From the NCBI GenBank assembly GCA_013368325.1, contig JAACJK010000113.1:620001-684000 (forward strand): a stretch of DNA of 64,000 bases, written 5' to 3'. Numbering within the stretch: position 1 is the stretch's first letter; every line of letters starts with the position of its first letter. Shown in pieces: positions 12,244-23,959 of this stretch. The notes under the pieces are model-generated. The model ran no database searches and had not been told where the DNA came from. It saw nothing but the letters and a program-made list of their open reading frames with translations. Origin of the DNA: Ephemerocybe angulata (lineage: Eukaryota > Basidiomycota > Agaricomycetes > Agaricales > Psathyrellaceae). Position numbers and translations under genes: made by a program.

Positions 12244-12926
12244 ATGATGCTCGTGCGCCCAACCACCGCCAGACTATCGCAGGTACTCCCTCGATGCAGG
12301 CGAACCTTTATCACCCTTCCCGACCTTTCGGCGTTTGCGCCAGGAAGCTCTGAACCCCAACGCTACAAAGAGCGCAAAGTCCTTCCGTGCGTGTCCCGAG
12401 TTGCCGCCTTCTAACGAGTGCTCCTGGCTGATATAGCCTCCAGGTACACGCAAAAGCAGCTGTACGATGTAGTGTCAAACGTTGCATCTTACCCGAAATT
12501 CGTCCCATTTTGCTCCGGCTCGCGGATACTCACCCACCCACCGAAACAGACCAGCGACGGAAAGCAGGTTGTCGAGGCGGAATTGACCGTTGGGTTCCTT
12601 GCCTTCAAGGAGAGCTACGTGAGCACTGTAACATGTATACCGAACTCGTCGGTCGAGGTGCGTCTTGAGTGTGTCACTCCGAAGCTATACCTAACGTCAG
12701 ACAGGCCGTCGCTTCCTCTTCCACACCCTTGTTCGAAACACTGTCAACAATCTGGAGATTCGAGGCCTCCCGTGCAGCAACTCCGAATTCGACCCTTGTT
12801 ACCTTGGACCTTGAATATGCTTTCGCGAACCCCCTGCATGCAAGCGTCTCCTCGGCTTTCTTCGGGCAGGTCTCCAAGGCCATGGTTCAGGCTTTCGAGG
12901 AACGCTGCCGTCGAGTCTACGGATGA
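12244..12926 (+). CDS. COQ10: COQ10-type coenzyme Q-binding START-domain protein
   Basis: Mitochondrial lipid-binding protein needed for ubiquinone function in the respiratory chain. Three exons: the first encodes an Arg-rich mitochondrial-targeting-like N-terminus (MMLVRPTTARLSQVLPRCRR) and RTFITLPDLSAF. The second starts after a donor at GTGCGT and restores the family junction KVLPYTQKQLYDVVSNVASYP. The polyketide-cyclase/START domain follows with FVPFCSGSRILT and a C-terminal helix FGQVSKAMVQAFEERCRRVYG. About 200 residues, normal for the family. The stop is 245 bp from the convergent zinc-knuckle gene. Confidence 0.93.
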
Positions 12927-13171
12927 ACTACCGGCCAAATCTAGAAGAGTAATATAGACTCATCTTACCTTATACCAGATCGTTGGTGTTTGATTAATAC
13001 CACTTTATAATCACTCCAGGTCTTCGGGCCAGCTCGACATAGAAATCGAAAACGTTCTCAACATTGGAGAGTTCGAAAGCGCGGCGTAACAGGGTACAGT
13101 AGCAATCGATACGAACATATCGAACAATCAGAGGACAGCAATGCAAGCATTCGGACTATAGATTGCCATAT

Positions 13172-13964
13172 CTAGTTGACGTAGTCAGACGACTCGGGGC
13201 ATTCCCTGGCAATCTGCACGCCAAAAAGTTAGTTCACCGTTCGATCAGAAGCATGGCCATAACGTACATGGCCTTCCTGCTGGCATTTGTAACAGGTCTT
13301 GTTCTTGTTAATGTTGGCGGCGGCAGGTCCCGTAGGGATTCCGTCGTTGAGAGTGGTTCCAGGCGCAGCCAGGCAATCCCTGAAATACATTCAGCCTTGA
13401 ACAACTACTGAGACTGGGTGAAGAACGTACCTCGCCATGTGGTTAGGGCCTCCACACCTGTAGCACTTGACGGGAGGGAGAGTAGAAGTGTTCAAGCCAC
13501 GTCCAGGCGCGGCGACACGGGGAGCAAAGCCTCCAGCATTGCTGGTGCAGTTGCGGGAGATGTGGCCAAAGCGACCGCAAGTCTAACATGGGCGCAACAC
13601 GAGTCAGTTGAATGAACGTGTCAACACAGACGCTGCTTCCTCACATAGCACTTTTGGTTGCCGCCCAGTGCCTGCTGCTGCTGCTGCTGCTGCGGGACCC
13701 TCAAGCTGGGACAATCGGCCTGGATGTGGCCGACTCCGCCGCAGGAATAGCACTGCTTGGCAGCGACGGTACGAGGCGAAGGGCAGGCAGAGGACTCATG
13801 GCCCGGCTGGCGGCAGTTATAGCACAACCTCTGGTCGGATGTGCAATTCTCCGCAATGTGACCCACTGAATGTGGAGCGTCAACTACTGGAAGCTCATTG
13901 GAAGCCTAGCGCACTCACAATTGCCACATTTGAAACACCCCTTCCTGGAAAACTGGAACGCCAT
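13172..13964 (-). CDS. CCHC zinc-knuckle protein (CNBP / Gis2 / Byr3 type)
   Basis: Single-stranded nucleic-acid-binding protein of the CNBP family, which acts in translation and RNA granules. I count six CX2CX4HX4C knuckles after splicing: CFKCGNLGHIAENC, CYNCRQPGHESSAC, CYSCGGVGHIQADC, CYTCGRFGHISRNC, CYRCGGPNHMARDC and CYKCQQEGHIAREC. Four of the five junctions between them are interrupted by introns or linkers, and most introns fall inside a knuckle. A run of seven Gln lies between knuckles 3 and 4. The protein ends ECPESSDYVN. Budding and fission yeast homologues have seven knuckles, so one may be missing here. Start at 13964 gives MAFQFSRKGC, placing the first knuckle at once. Confidence 0.92.
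13672..13692 (-). repeat. (CTG)7 / (CAG)7 trinucleotide repeat
   Basis: Seven uninterrupted CTG units on the plus strand are read as seven CAG glutamine codons in the minus-strand zinc-knuckle gene. Such a pure tract is likely to vary in length between strains. Confidence 0.9.
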
Positions 13965-15462
13965 ATCTTCTTCTCTTCAAACTAAAACACAGATCTGGGC
14001 CGCATGGATGCGATAAGGGCATGACCTCGGAGAGAGCTCTGGATTGACTTGCCTCTCTGCACCCTCTTCTCACAGACTAACCAACTACAACACAGCTCCT
14101 CCGCGTGTAACGAAGATGAGGTTTGGGAAGAAGTGATGGATGCTGCGCGAATGGGGAACGCGAGCGATGACAACGCCCGTCCTGGCCCGCCCTAAACAAG
14201 CTCCCACGGGTGGGCATGACTAACACGCCGCTGACGCGTTGCTGTTAATGAGCGCGTCTCCTCTCCCGACTCCAGCTTGACCCCAACCTCCACACTTCCT
14301 GTTCTTGAATCATTGCAACTTCTGCCTCTGAGCGTTGCGTGGAGTTTAATCTTTACAGACTGTCACATTGCCTTTCTGACGCCGCGCCACGAGACACACA
14401 CAAATGCGGATGCTCACTTTCCGACCTGGTGGCTTTGGGTGGCTCATGTCCTGATTGCTTACTCCGCTCATCTAACCATATTGCTCGTTCTGAGGCTACT
14501 CTAGACCACTTTGTCCACCTAAAACGGCAATGCTCTCCTCATTTCCTCTAGCCTTGGTCCCCGAAAACGCGAAAAACTGACGTCGTCGATGCAAAAGTCT
14601 TTTCTCGGATCAGTGGTGTTACCCTCTCGTTAGATCTCGTTTCTTATCGTGGCTCATCGCACCTGTGAACCCCATGGTGAAAGCCATTTCCCTGATCATG
14701 ATAAAGGATCTTGCCGGTCTAATCACCACACTTTCCGGCAATACACTTGACAGCCACACATGCACACAACAATTTTTGGGACATAAAAGGGCGCGCCCAA
14801 ATCATCTCGTCTCCCAGGCTAGGTTCTCTCCATTCCCCCAACTTCACTGTTGGGGCGAATACAAGAGCTGGGCAGCGAATTCTAGAGGTACGCCCCGTCA
14901 TTATCCACTCCCCCAGTTGATGCTCATTGCGCTTGTAGATCCTGCGCTCCTCTCGACGTCCAGTCGACCTTCGGACACTCGCGTCCATCGCGCTTCTTGT
15001 TAGGGCGATGATTGGCTTCGTGTGGGGTACGTCCTTTCGCCCTCCATTATTTAACCTGTGGATACTAAGGCTTGAGCAGACAGGCACTCCACCTCGCTCA
15101 TGCGACGTCTTTCCCCGTCTTCACAAGATGCGACGTAACGAGTCTGCGCAGCACGGCTCAACGTGTGGGAGGAAGTTTCTCGTCTGAACATTTCACACTC
15201 ATTTAAATGTACATCCTGTCGTTGCACTGCGCTTGTATTTGCTATGCGTTAACCTGCTTGCTTTGATACCCACCGACTACGGAGAAATCGCGGGGGTGAT
15301 AAACGAAGACGAGGATGACGTCAAGTATGGGTTTGAGGGTGGGCGTGCTGTTCGGGCCACCTACTGGCCCCTGGGTCCTGACTCCTGAGGATGATGCGAA
15401 GGAAAGTGGGCAATATTATTGCAGTTCTTACACACAGACCGGAGACTACATGTATAGAATGT
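13965..15462. other. Long intergenic region upstream of zinc-knuckle gene
   Basis: Nearly 1.5 kb with no gene I can support. It lies upstream of the zinc-knuckle gene and downstream of the GST-like gene. An ACGCGT site occurs near 14234. A hydrophobic plus-strand frame at 14277-14504 has no recognisable similarity and no obvious splice partner. The stretch could hold a long leader, an unrecognised small gene or a non-coding RNA. Confidence 0.4.
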
Positions 15463-16857
15463 TCACAGCTTGGAATCCTTCTTGACCGGCGCGATTGAAT
15501 AACCCAGACGAGGGAAATGGCACCGAAGCACTCCATTCTTGCCTTGAATCTCCAACACTACCTCCTCCAAGTTAAGAGCCACGAGCTTTCCTGTCGTCGG
15601 ATGGTTTTTACCTATTCAATATTCAGTGTGTATCCTTCACGTCAAGATGGAGAAAAGGTACCTGTGTCTGTGGGTGCGATGCGGACCGTATCTCCAAGCT
15701 GGAGCCTGAGTCTCTGAGCCTCTTCCGTGTCAAATCCGACGACGGAATAAGACTCGTAGTCCGAGGAGGCTATGATTTTTCCTGCCTCTGCACCTGAGAT
15801 CTTTGGGGGAGGGCCTTGCTGTTTCTTCTTCTCCGCGATGACAGTGGAGGTGCGTTTCAACCACTGGAAGGTTCAAGGAAGGTAAATATAGGTAGGAGTA
15901 TTCCCAAGGTTAAACTTACCGCTAGCACATGGGGAAATCTCTTTTCGTCCCAGAGACTCTTCGCGCTCTCAAACCCTTTAGCCCAGGCTAAAATAAAATG
16001 GACGGAGATGTCAGGAAGTCCGGGTTGGGCTGTGTCCAGCAGCCATTCCCTTCCGTCGCTCAGTTGCTCTTCCAGAAGTGCCTATGGAGAAAGGTGAGAA
16101 ATACAGTAACAAACGAGTATCAAACTCCGTTAACTAACCAAGTGTGAGGAAAGCTGTGAGAGTGCGCCATCTCTGCTGGCTATTATACCCTTGGCATTAA
16201 TGGACGGCGCTCCCATAAGCTGCGAAGTGGAAGTTGGCATCAGTTCCGTATTTCATGTGCTGATTTATGCAACTCACATCGCCTCTGTCCTTCAAGAACG
16301 GCGCCGGAAGTTTCTCCCACGGAAGGAGTGGGACGGCAGCGTTGAAGAGTCCTGCGCCTTCGTAGAACTTGAGGAACGCCTTGATGAGTCCGGTGTCGGT
16401 CCTCCCATTCTTGTTAGGAGGGAGCAGGGAGGTATAGCCTTGGCTGGCAGGGAAGCGGCGCTCAAGGGCCAAGGCAATCAATCTAAGGACATGTTCAGGA
16501 ATATCTCTAGGCGGATCGTCCAAGTATAACGCACCCCGTATCACAGTAGACATCGTTACCGATGGAAAGCAGGGGGATTCTGCGGTAGTTGATGCCCAAC
16601 TCCTGGGATACCTCAGGGCGAGGAAGCATAGGTGACACCTACAACACTGCCATTCACACCGGTCACTGCGATAACTTATTGTAGAGGTACCCACCTGAAC
16701 CCGCTTGTGTGGAACTCCCTTCAATGCGAGTGCATTGTCTATTTTCTGGGCATAAGGCGAATTGTCATAACTACGCGTGCCGTCATGGTTCAGTTGAGTA
16801 CTGGCCCTGAAAGGGATGCCGCACCCACCGATAGATGAAGACTGGGGGGATCGACAT
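15463..16857 (-). CDS. Glutathione S-transferase-like protein with extra C-terminal beta-rich domain
   Basis: The N-terminal ~80 residues form a thioredoxin-like GST domain: FIYRYDNSPYAQKIDNALAL, then LGINYRRIPLLSIGNDVYCD with the conserved pre-Pro beta turn. A helical GST C-domain follows, with RRFPASQGYTSLLP, FYEGAGLFNAAVPLLPW and LPDISVHFILAWAKGF. After WDEKRFPHVLA there is a further ~110 residues: a Lys/Pro linker (EKKKQQGPPPKI) and a compact domain with LRLQLGDTVRIAPTDTG, GKLVALNLEEVVLEIQG and HFPRLGYSIAPVKK. That part resembles a small SH3/KOW-like barrel. All six introns restore frame. Tyr and Ser near the N-terminus are possible catalytic residues; substrate unknown. It may be a redox enzyme or a non-enzymatic adaptor. 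Confidence 0.82.
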
Positions 16858-17337
16858 GATGAGCGTGGTTGCAAGAATGCTCGCTGAGCACCCTCGCACT
16901 TATAAGCAACATACCGGCACAAGAAAGACCGGCGCGACTGTGGGGATGACAGGGGCCGTGCCGGCGCTCATCCAATGCGGGGGATATAGCCGCTGAATAG
17001 CCGCCCATCTGATCCAATAATTTACGTCCGAATTTGTTCAGCTGCGCAGCCTGAGAAATATATGTCATTGTCAAAGGGGAGATTTGCAGGGCGTCTGTAG
17101 GATGGCCCGAAGCTGGACAGGGTGGAGTGGCTTCGCCCTTGGCGGCTAGCACAAACCTTGCCATGGCAGCGGCGAGAGATCTGTTCTCCCCCGGGCTGCG
17201 CAACACCGCCACCATCACGTGTAGACCCAAATGCATTCGAGAGGGATATAATAGACTTGGCCAGCACCTCGTTGCCTTCTCTATACCCTGCACAACCGTC
17301 AGATATCTGCCAATTGCCGGACAATTGCACCGCGACG
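16858..17337. other. Divergent intergenic region GST-like / chitin synthase
   Basis: 480 bp holding the promoters of two divergent genes. Frames on the minus strand here are antisense shadows extending into chitin synthase exon 1. I see no TATA box or repeat that I would defend. Confidence 0.4.
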
Positions 17338-20300
17338 ATGGCCAGCAGACCTCCTTTCCCCTCAGACACCTCCTCCTCCAGGGGCAACAACCAGTACGGG
17401 GACCCCTTCGCAGACAATCCCCGCCAGATCCAGTTCGCAGAGCCTAACTTCGATGGGCCATCTCCCAGTCGCAGTCCCATGCCTGAGCCGACCTATGGCA
17501 CTGGGCCCCACCCTCGCGCAGCCTTCCTCCACGACGACCCCTACGGCGATGACGACTCCGTTGAGAAGCAGCCCCTTACCTCTGGCCAGAGCTTCACTGG
17601 TGGCTTTTACCCTCCTTCGTGAGCAGGTCTTATTGCCATCGTCCTTTCAGGATAATCTAATATAGCTTCCTCATGGGCCTCCAGTGTTAACGAGGATGGA
17701 TACCCCTCTCGACCGTTATCAGTCGCGTCTCAGAGCACCAACAACACCGAGAGGGAGTGGAGACGCCGCCAGACCATCAAACGTGGCGTAACGAGGGCCG
17801 TCAAGCTCACAAATGGCAACTTCATCGCCGAGTATCCAGTGCCCACCCCAGTATTTTCGGCCATCGAAGCCCAATACACAGCAACCAAGACCACTGAATT
17901 TTCGTAAGGTCATCTTCTTTGATTCGCGGGGCCCGATCTCTCATGACGCTCCCATGGATCTTCGATTTCCTTTGTAGGCACATGCGATACACTGCTGCTA
18001 CCTGCGATCCGGATGACTTCACTGAGGAGAATGGCTGGTCCCTCCGCGGAAAGATGTACAACCGCGAGACCGAGCTCCTCATTGCGGTCACTTCCTATAA
18101 CGAGGACAAGACCCTCTACGCCCGCACGCTGCATGGTGTCATGCTGAACATCCGTGACATCTGCAAGACCCGGCAATCCAAATACTGGAGGAAACATGCC
18201 GAGGAGGGTCGTCCTGCCTGGCAAAAGATCACAGTGGCCTTAATTGTCGACGGTCTGGAACCGATGGACAAGAGTGTCCTCGATATTCTGGCGACGGTCG
18301 GTGTCTATCAAGATGGTATCATGAAAAAGGATGTCGACGGCAAGGACACCGTGGCGCACATCTTCGAGGTAGAGTATACTCCTATTGCGCTTCTCTGCCC
18401 CAGCTGACCAGAACCAACACGCTTTCAGTACACGACCCAGCTTTCCGTCGATGCTACGCCGCAACTCGTGTTGCCCCAGCCCAACGATGCGAATAATCTT
18501 GTTCCCGTTCAGATTATCTTCGTCCTGAAGGCCAAGAATCAGAAGAAGATTAACTCTCATCGATGGCTGTTCAACGCTATCGGGAAGATTCTCAACGTGA
18601 TTGCACACCTATTCCTGTCGTTCTCCGCAACTAACCTGTCCTCGTTTACAGCCTGAGATCTGTGTCCTCATTGACGCCGGAACGAAGCCGGGACACAAGT
18701 CCATCTACTATCTTTGGGACGCCTTCTACAACAATGCCAATCTCGGAGGTTGCTGCGGTGAAATCCATGCCATGATCAAGGGTGGTAAAAAGCTCCTGAA
18801 TCCTCTCGTTGCTGCCCAGAACTTCGAGTACAAAATGTCCAATATTCTGGGTAAGCACTATCTTGCCAAGCCATCGGCCATTACTCTAACTTGTTGCAGA
18901 CAAACCTCTCGAGAGTAGCTTTGGCTATGTTTCCGTCCTACCGGGTGCTTTCTCCGCATACCGTTTCAGAGCTATCCTTGGACGTCCCTTGGAGCAGTAC
19001 TTCCACGGAGATCATTCGCTCGCCGACCGTCTTGGCCCCAAGGGTATCAACGGGATGAACATCTTCACGAAGAATATGTTCCTTGCCGAGGATCGTATCC
19101 TCTGCTTCGAACTTGTAGCCAAGAAGGGCGATTGCTGGACGCTCACCTACGTCAAACCTAGCAAAGCTGAGACAGATGTTCCGGAAACAGCTGTCGAGCT
19201 GATTGGCCAACGTCGGCGTTGGCTAAACGGCTCCTTTGCCGCCTCGGTTGTAAGTGTCTAACCAGTTCTCGACGTTTGGGATATTACTGATGCACTGCAT
19301 CGCAGTATGCTCTCGCCAACTTTTTCACTCTCTACAAATCTGGACATGGACCCATTCGGATGCTATTCTTGCATATTCAAGCCCTGGTACGTCAGCTATC
19401 TTTCCCCAATCAGAAGAGACCTACTCACAACATTCCCAGTACAATATATTCTCGCTCATCTTCAGTTGGTTCGCCCTGGCCAATATATGGCTCACATTCA
19501 GTATCATCATCGACCTCATGCCGGACCAGAAGATCTATGTCTTTGGAACTGCGGAAATTGTGCGTGTTCTTCCACCCTCCATGACCGCATTCGCCCGCTG
19601 ACCGCGCTTTCAGACTCATTGGGTCAATAACGTTTTCAAATGGATATACCTGTTCTTCCTCGCCCTTCAATTTATTCTTGCTCTGGGTAATCGGCCCAAA
19701 GGAGAGCGTATACCATATGCTGTCACCCTTTGGTATGTATCCTTTTGTCTGGCTTTATCCATCCCCATGATCTATTCCTGACTTGTCGACAGGGTATATG
19801 CTATCTTAGCCGTCTACCTTCTTGTCTGCTCCTTCTGGTTAACGGTCAATGCCTTCAAGGTATAATTCCCGTCCTAAACCTATAATAAACATGTCTAAAA
19901 CTGACTGCGTTGCAGGAAATCCCGAAACTGTTGGAAGGAAAGAACTCAGCCGAAGCCGCAAAGACATTCTTTGAGCCTCCAGTTGGCGCCCTGATAGCCG
20001 CCATGGTGTCGACATTCGGAATCTACTTCTTCGCTTCATTCCTCTACGTACGCATTGGCCCTCCTTTTCTCTGTCTCAATCATTTGATTAAGTTTGTCTT
20101 CAGCGTGACCCATGGCACATGTTCTCGAGCTTCCTCCAATACCTCTGCCTCGCCCCCAGCTTCACCAACGTCCTCAACGTATACGCCTTCTGCAACCTGC
20201 ACGACGTGTCCTGGGGTACGAAGGGAAGCGACAAAGTTGACGTCTTGCCGTCAGCATCGTCAAAGAAGGGTGCAGATTCTGCCGTTGTCGAAGACAAGAC

Positions 20301-20716
20301 GCAGGTGCAGGCCGATGTGGATGCCGCTTTCAAGGACACCGTGTCGCGTGCATTGAAGAAAGAGGTCAAGGAAGAGAAACCCGAGAAGCCTACCATGGAC
20401 GACGAGAACAAGACCTTCCGTACGCGCCTGGTCGCCGTCTGGGTGTTGACAAACGCTGGGCTGGCTGTTGCTATTGAGAACGTGAATGGTCTGCACAAGA
20501 GTGTCGACGAAAGCACGGCGAGCCAGCAGAAGAAACAGAGCACATATTTTGCCATCATTCTCTATTCCACCTTCGTTCTGGCCCTCATTCGGTTCCTTGG
20601 GGTGCGTAGTTCCTCTGTTGCGACCGGCAAATCCTGGTTACTGACCTCACTCACTATCGCAGTGCCTCTTCTATTTCTTCAAGCGCAACCTTTTCAGGTG
20701 CTTCCGCAGGGATTAA
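17338..20716 (+). CDS. Chitin synthase, division 1 (class I-III)
   Basis: Plasma-membrane glycosyltransferase that polymerises UDP-GlcNAc into chitin. The N-terminal ~170 residues are a disordered cytoplasmic region rich in Ser/Pro ([12 protein letters not shown]). The catalytic part follows with [59 protein letters not shown] and the product-site signature [14 protein letters not shown] run of hydrophobic helices comes next (about 19300-20200), then [19 protein letters not shown], an acidic Lys-rich loop, two more helices, and the C-terminal [13 protein letters not shown] join about ten exons to give roughly 900 residues, as expected. The class within division 1 cannot be fixed by eye. It converges on a RING gene, with 262 bp between stop codons. 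Confidence 0.95.
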
Positions 20717-20978
20717 TCCTTTGCTTCCTTTCGAATTCACCACCTGTATCGTGCACGTCTCTCCTTCTATATGCCTTCTGTGATGATGCATCATCTACCT
20801 CATCTTCTTGGACACGAACAGTACTTTCCCCTTCACAAGCCTGCTACTGCTATACTCAAATGGTTATAAAACTGTTACATCCCTTTCGTACATCTTCCCA
20901 GTATGGACTAATATATTCGATTTTGACTTCCACTGTATTGTTTTCTTTCAGTTGTTGACACCGTCACTCCAATTGTCA

Positions 20979-21813
20979 TCAAGAGTATTGGGCGTTACTG
21001 CGACTAGGTCCAGCTGTGCGCATCGAGCCGACCTCGACCGTCATGCCTTGCGCGCGGTAGTGCTCTAAAAGCCGCTCGGTCGCGCCGTAAACGATCATCC
21101 TAGGTTTGTCTTCTATCGCGTCCGGGTCAAATATAGCTTTGCGGCACATAGGACAGGAGTCCTTCTGCTCGCAGCCATGTTAGCACGAGCAATAGCTGAA
21201 GGTGTGGCAAATTTCAGATTAAGTGAAGTGTTTGTCGGTACTTACTCCTTCCTGGATCCACTTGACGAGGCTAAAATGCACACCGGTCAGCCTAGGGCTG
21301 TAGATCCAAGACAAGGGCAGAATCAACACTCAACTCTTTGCGGCAGAAAAGGTGTCCACACTGATATTTCTGGTCCAGCTGACAGACGCCCAACTCGTGG
21401 TTCGCGTATGCGGGCGAGTCCATGGCCTCCGCCATCTCCTGCTCAGCCAGCACGGAGAGGAACGGCTGGAGACAGATGGAGCAAGAGCCCTCTAGGTATA
21501 GCGCGAACCCGGGCGTCAGTATGTTACTGTCGGGGCGGATTTCGGCAATTCAGAAGTAGGACGCGTAAGCTTACCCTTGTGCCCTAGTTCTGTGAGGCGC
21601 TTCTCGTCAACTTGGGCGAGGTCTGCCAGGAGCGCTTGGATGCGTCTGTGGAGTGCTGTTAGTCCGCCTGCAACTTCCTCGAGACTGATATTCGTATAAC
21701 ACTGACTGCTCCTCCGTACGACCTCCGCTATACATAGGCACTGCACACATTAGATCAAACATCAAATCCCGGTCGACTGAACCAGGCGCTCCTGGGTTAT
21801 TGGGTAGATCCAT
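20979..21813 (-). CDS. RING-finger (C3HC4) protein with long internal loop
   Basis: Probable E3 ubiquitin ligase of about 200 residues. The start MDLPNNPGAPGSVDRDLMFD is followed by a helical segment (EEVAGGLTALHRRIQALLADL). The RING comes next: CSICLQPF, then a loop of about 30 residues containing AEAMDSPAYANHELGVC, then KYQCGHLFCRKDLVKWIQEG and DSCPMCRKAIFDPDAIEDKP. The tail ends RSNAQYS. Three splices restore the RING: donor GTTGAG with acceptor TTTTAG gives CRKDLVKWI, and the next intron joins EG to QKDSC. The exon 1-2 junction near 21690-21760 is my best guess. Target unknown. Confidence 0.8.
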
Positions 21814-22277
21814 GAAGAGTACAAGGAGGCAGTGGGCGAGGTTCGAACTTCAAGCTGGAGGAAGTTGATAAGCAAAGGCCATGGCGAAGCTTTATATGCA
21901 GGTTGCGTGGGAAGGAAGTCTCGGCAAAGGTTCGCGAATGCAAGATGCTAACGCCAATGGGAAAAGTGGTACAACGACCCATGGCTTCTCTCAGGTGACA
22001 TACACGTTGAAAGTCAAACTGGTTGAGATGCGCATAATCGCCATCTGGTTTTAAATTAGCCTCTAGGTCCAGGGGACGGGCAACAACGAAAACATGATAA
22101 ATATAGACCTATTTGTACAACAAGGGTTCAAGTGATAGCACAGCGAACGGACAACATAGAAAATGAGACATTACATCGTAAAGGGCCAGAAGCGGAGAGG
22201 CTTTGGCAGTATCTTGGAGAGCCAGCCCAAGAAGTGAGATCAGGCAGTAAAACGAAGGCGGAGAGTAGTGGTGGTGA
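21814..22277. other. Intergenic between RING gene and SPO12-like gene
   Basis: About 460 bp between two minus-strand genes, containing the RING promoter and the 3' flank of the SPO12-like gene. I see no coding or RNA feature. Confidence 0.4.
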
Positions 22278-22799
22278 TCAGAATGGGTTTTCGTCGTCCA
22301 CAACCATTGACGATGAGGGTTCCACGGCAGACGAAGGCGCGTCTGCGACCTTTTCGTCCTCGCTGTCTTCACCCTCGCTCGCACTTGGCTGCTGTGCGAA
22401 CAGCTGGACAGGCTTGGATGCCCTACGGAGAGGATGGTGGATCAGTAAGGGCGAGCATTGTTAACAAGATAAAGCCTCACTTGTTGAACTGCTTTTTCTT
22501 TGCAGCGTTGAGTTTCTGGGTGCACGGCGTCATGAGATTATCAGTGGGTGAAATGAATGCGGGATTGCTGTGGCCACTCCGTTAGATCCGATACTCATAA
22601 AGTACAGTGCAGCCTAGACTCACTGGCTCTTTGCCATTCTCTTCGCCAGCAGGGCCTTCGCTCCCATCCCAGGGTTGTTCACGACATTTTTGTTGAGCGG
22701 GGCTTTAGGCACGACCACCTTCGCTGCCTGCGAGGGATTGTGCAGGGGCTGGATGGGCGTTCCGACGGGCGAGTCGTTGGGGGTAGACGTGGCAGACAT
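22278..22799 (-). CDS. SPO12-family protein
   Basis: Small protein, about 135 residues in three exons. It carries the Spo12 family core: GMGAKALLAKRMAKS in exon 1 and ISPTDNLMTPCTQKLNAAKK in exon 2, including the SPTDxLxxPC signature with potential Cdk sites. Yeast Spo12 acts in the nucleolus to promote Cdc14 release at mitotic and meiotic exit; a similar role here is inferred. The C-terminus is acidic and Ser-rich and ends SSSMVVDDENPF. Start at 22799 gives MSATSTPNDSPVGTP. Both introns use GTGAG donors and CAG/TAG acceptors. Confidence 0.86.
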
Positions 22800-23959
22800 T
22801 TCAGTGAAATTATATCGATATGGGGGCGTAACAAAGGAGGGGCAGGGGTTGACGAGATGTTGGTTCGAGTTTAAAGTGGTCTTTGACTCTCAAATTGCAA
22901 CCTTTTTGGGACGCGTCGCAATTCAACCGATCATGTGACCATATACCCATGATTTGCTTTGTCAAGGCGACTGTCCGGCTTGTCTTCTCCCACAACGCCC
23001 GATTGAGCGTGTGGTGAGAGTGCACGCTGTGTCCCTTACGCGCTATATCCCCCCAGCACATGCATACATCACTTTTTGGCTGGTCGCGATCGAAAGGTTT
23101 CTCAACACTACCTCGTCGATTCCAAGTCCGAATCCTGTTGCACATCCCTTTACATAGGCCCCACAGAGTAGCCCTGCTGACCTCAAACTCTTGCTTCCAG
23201 GCTCTCGAGTTAAACCATACATCGCACAGCTCATCCAGGCGCGTAGTGCCAAGGAGATGCATGCGAAAGTTCGGCTTTCTATCAACACCTTGGGGAGTTC
23301 AGATCCTGGGTTAATCCTGACTCTGCGGACTGCGCTCTCGGGCGTTCTGTGGCAACCCTCGACCTTTTCCTCCTTGAGGGAAAGCGCTGCCCCACAGATT
23401 CTAAAATCCCCGCAGATTAATGACTAGCTTGTAGTCGCTTAATCTCGTACGCTAACGGCGAACTTTCCGGGTCGGAGCTCAGCCAGATTGGACGTCAAAA
23501 CGTACACACCGGGCGTTTCTCTCAGTGCTCACTCACACTGCCGCCTGAGCTTCAACGGGATGATCTGAAAGACTCCAGGTCAGCAGGCTTGATTTCAGCG
23601 CCAGCTCCTCGCTCATGGCGCGAAACTCCGAGCACAGCTTGTTCTGTGACGCCAGGGATCATTATGGTCCATGCCCTGGTCCTTTTGTGATCAGGGCGGT
23701 GTGACTTTGCCATACCTCGAGGGTTATTGGCCTATAAAAGGCCTAAAAGGCCTCAATTATCACGCTCATCTACTCCTCTCTGGCGCCCATCGCTAGTAGT
23801 AGCACGGAGATAAACTGGGACGGGGTGATTATCCACGTTGGTGCTCGGCTTGCAGTTGTTGCTATAACCCCTTGATTTCACACTTTCTCTTTTACCCTCC
23901 GCTTTCTTTGTTCCCGTCTTCGTCACTCTTTCACTCTTTCGCTCTCCTTCATTCCCTCC
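22800..23959. other. Large divergent region SPO12-like / RHEB
   Basis: 1.16 kb between divergent genes. Near 23721-23755 a TATAAAAG box sits beside two AGGCCT palindromes spaced by AAA. From about 23780 to 23955 the plus strand becomes pyrimidine-rich, as in a RHEB leader. Plus-strand frames at 22954-23157 and 23191-23427 are open but match nothing I know. I do not call a gene. Confidence 0.45.
23733..23740 (+). promoter_or_regulatory. TATA box, probable RHEB promoter
   Basis: TATAAAAG lies 220 bp upstream of the RHEB start codon, followed by a pyrimidine-rich leader. This fits a core promoter with a leader of about 190 nt, but the transcription start is inferred. Confidence 0.45.

Noticed and set aside
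14277..14504. Hydrophobic 75-codon plus-strand frame as a small membrane protein
   Set aside because: No family resemblance, no promoter signal and no splice partner; too short to support alone.
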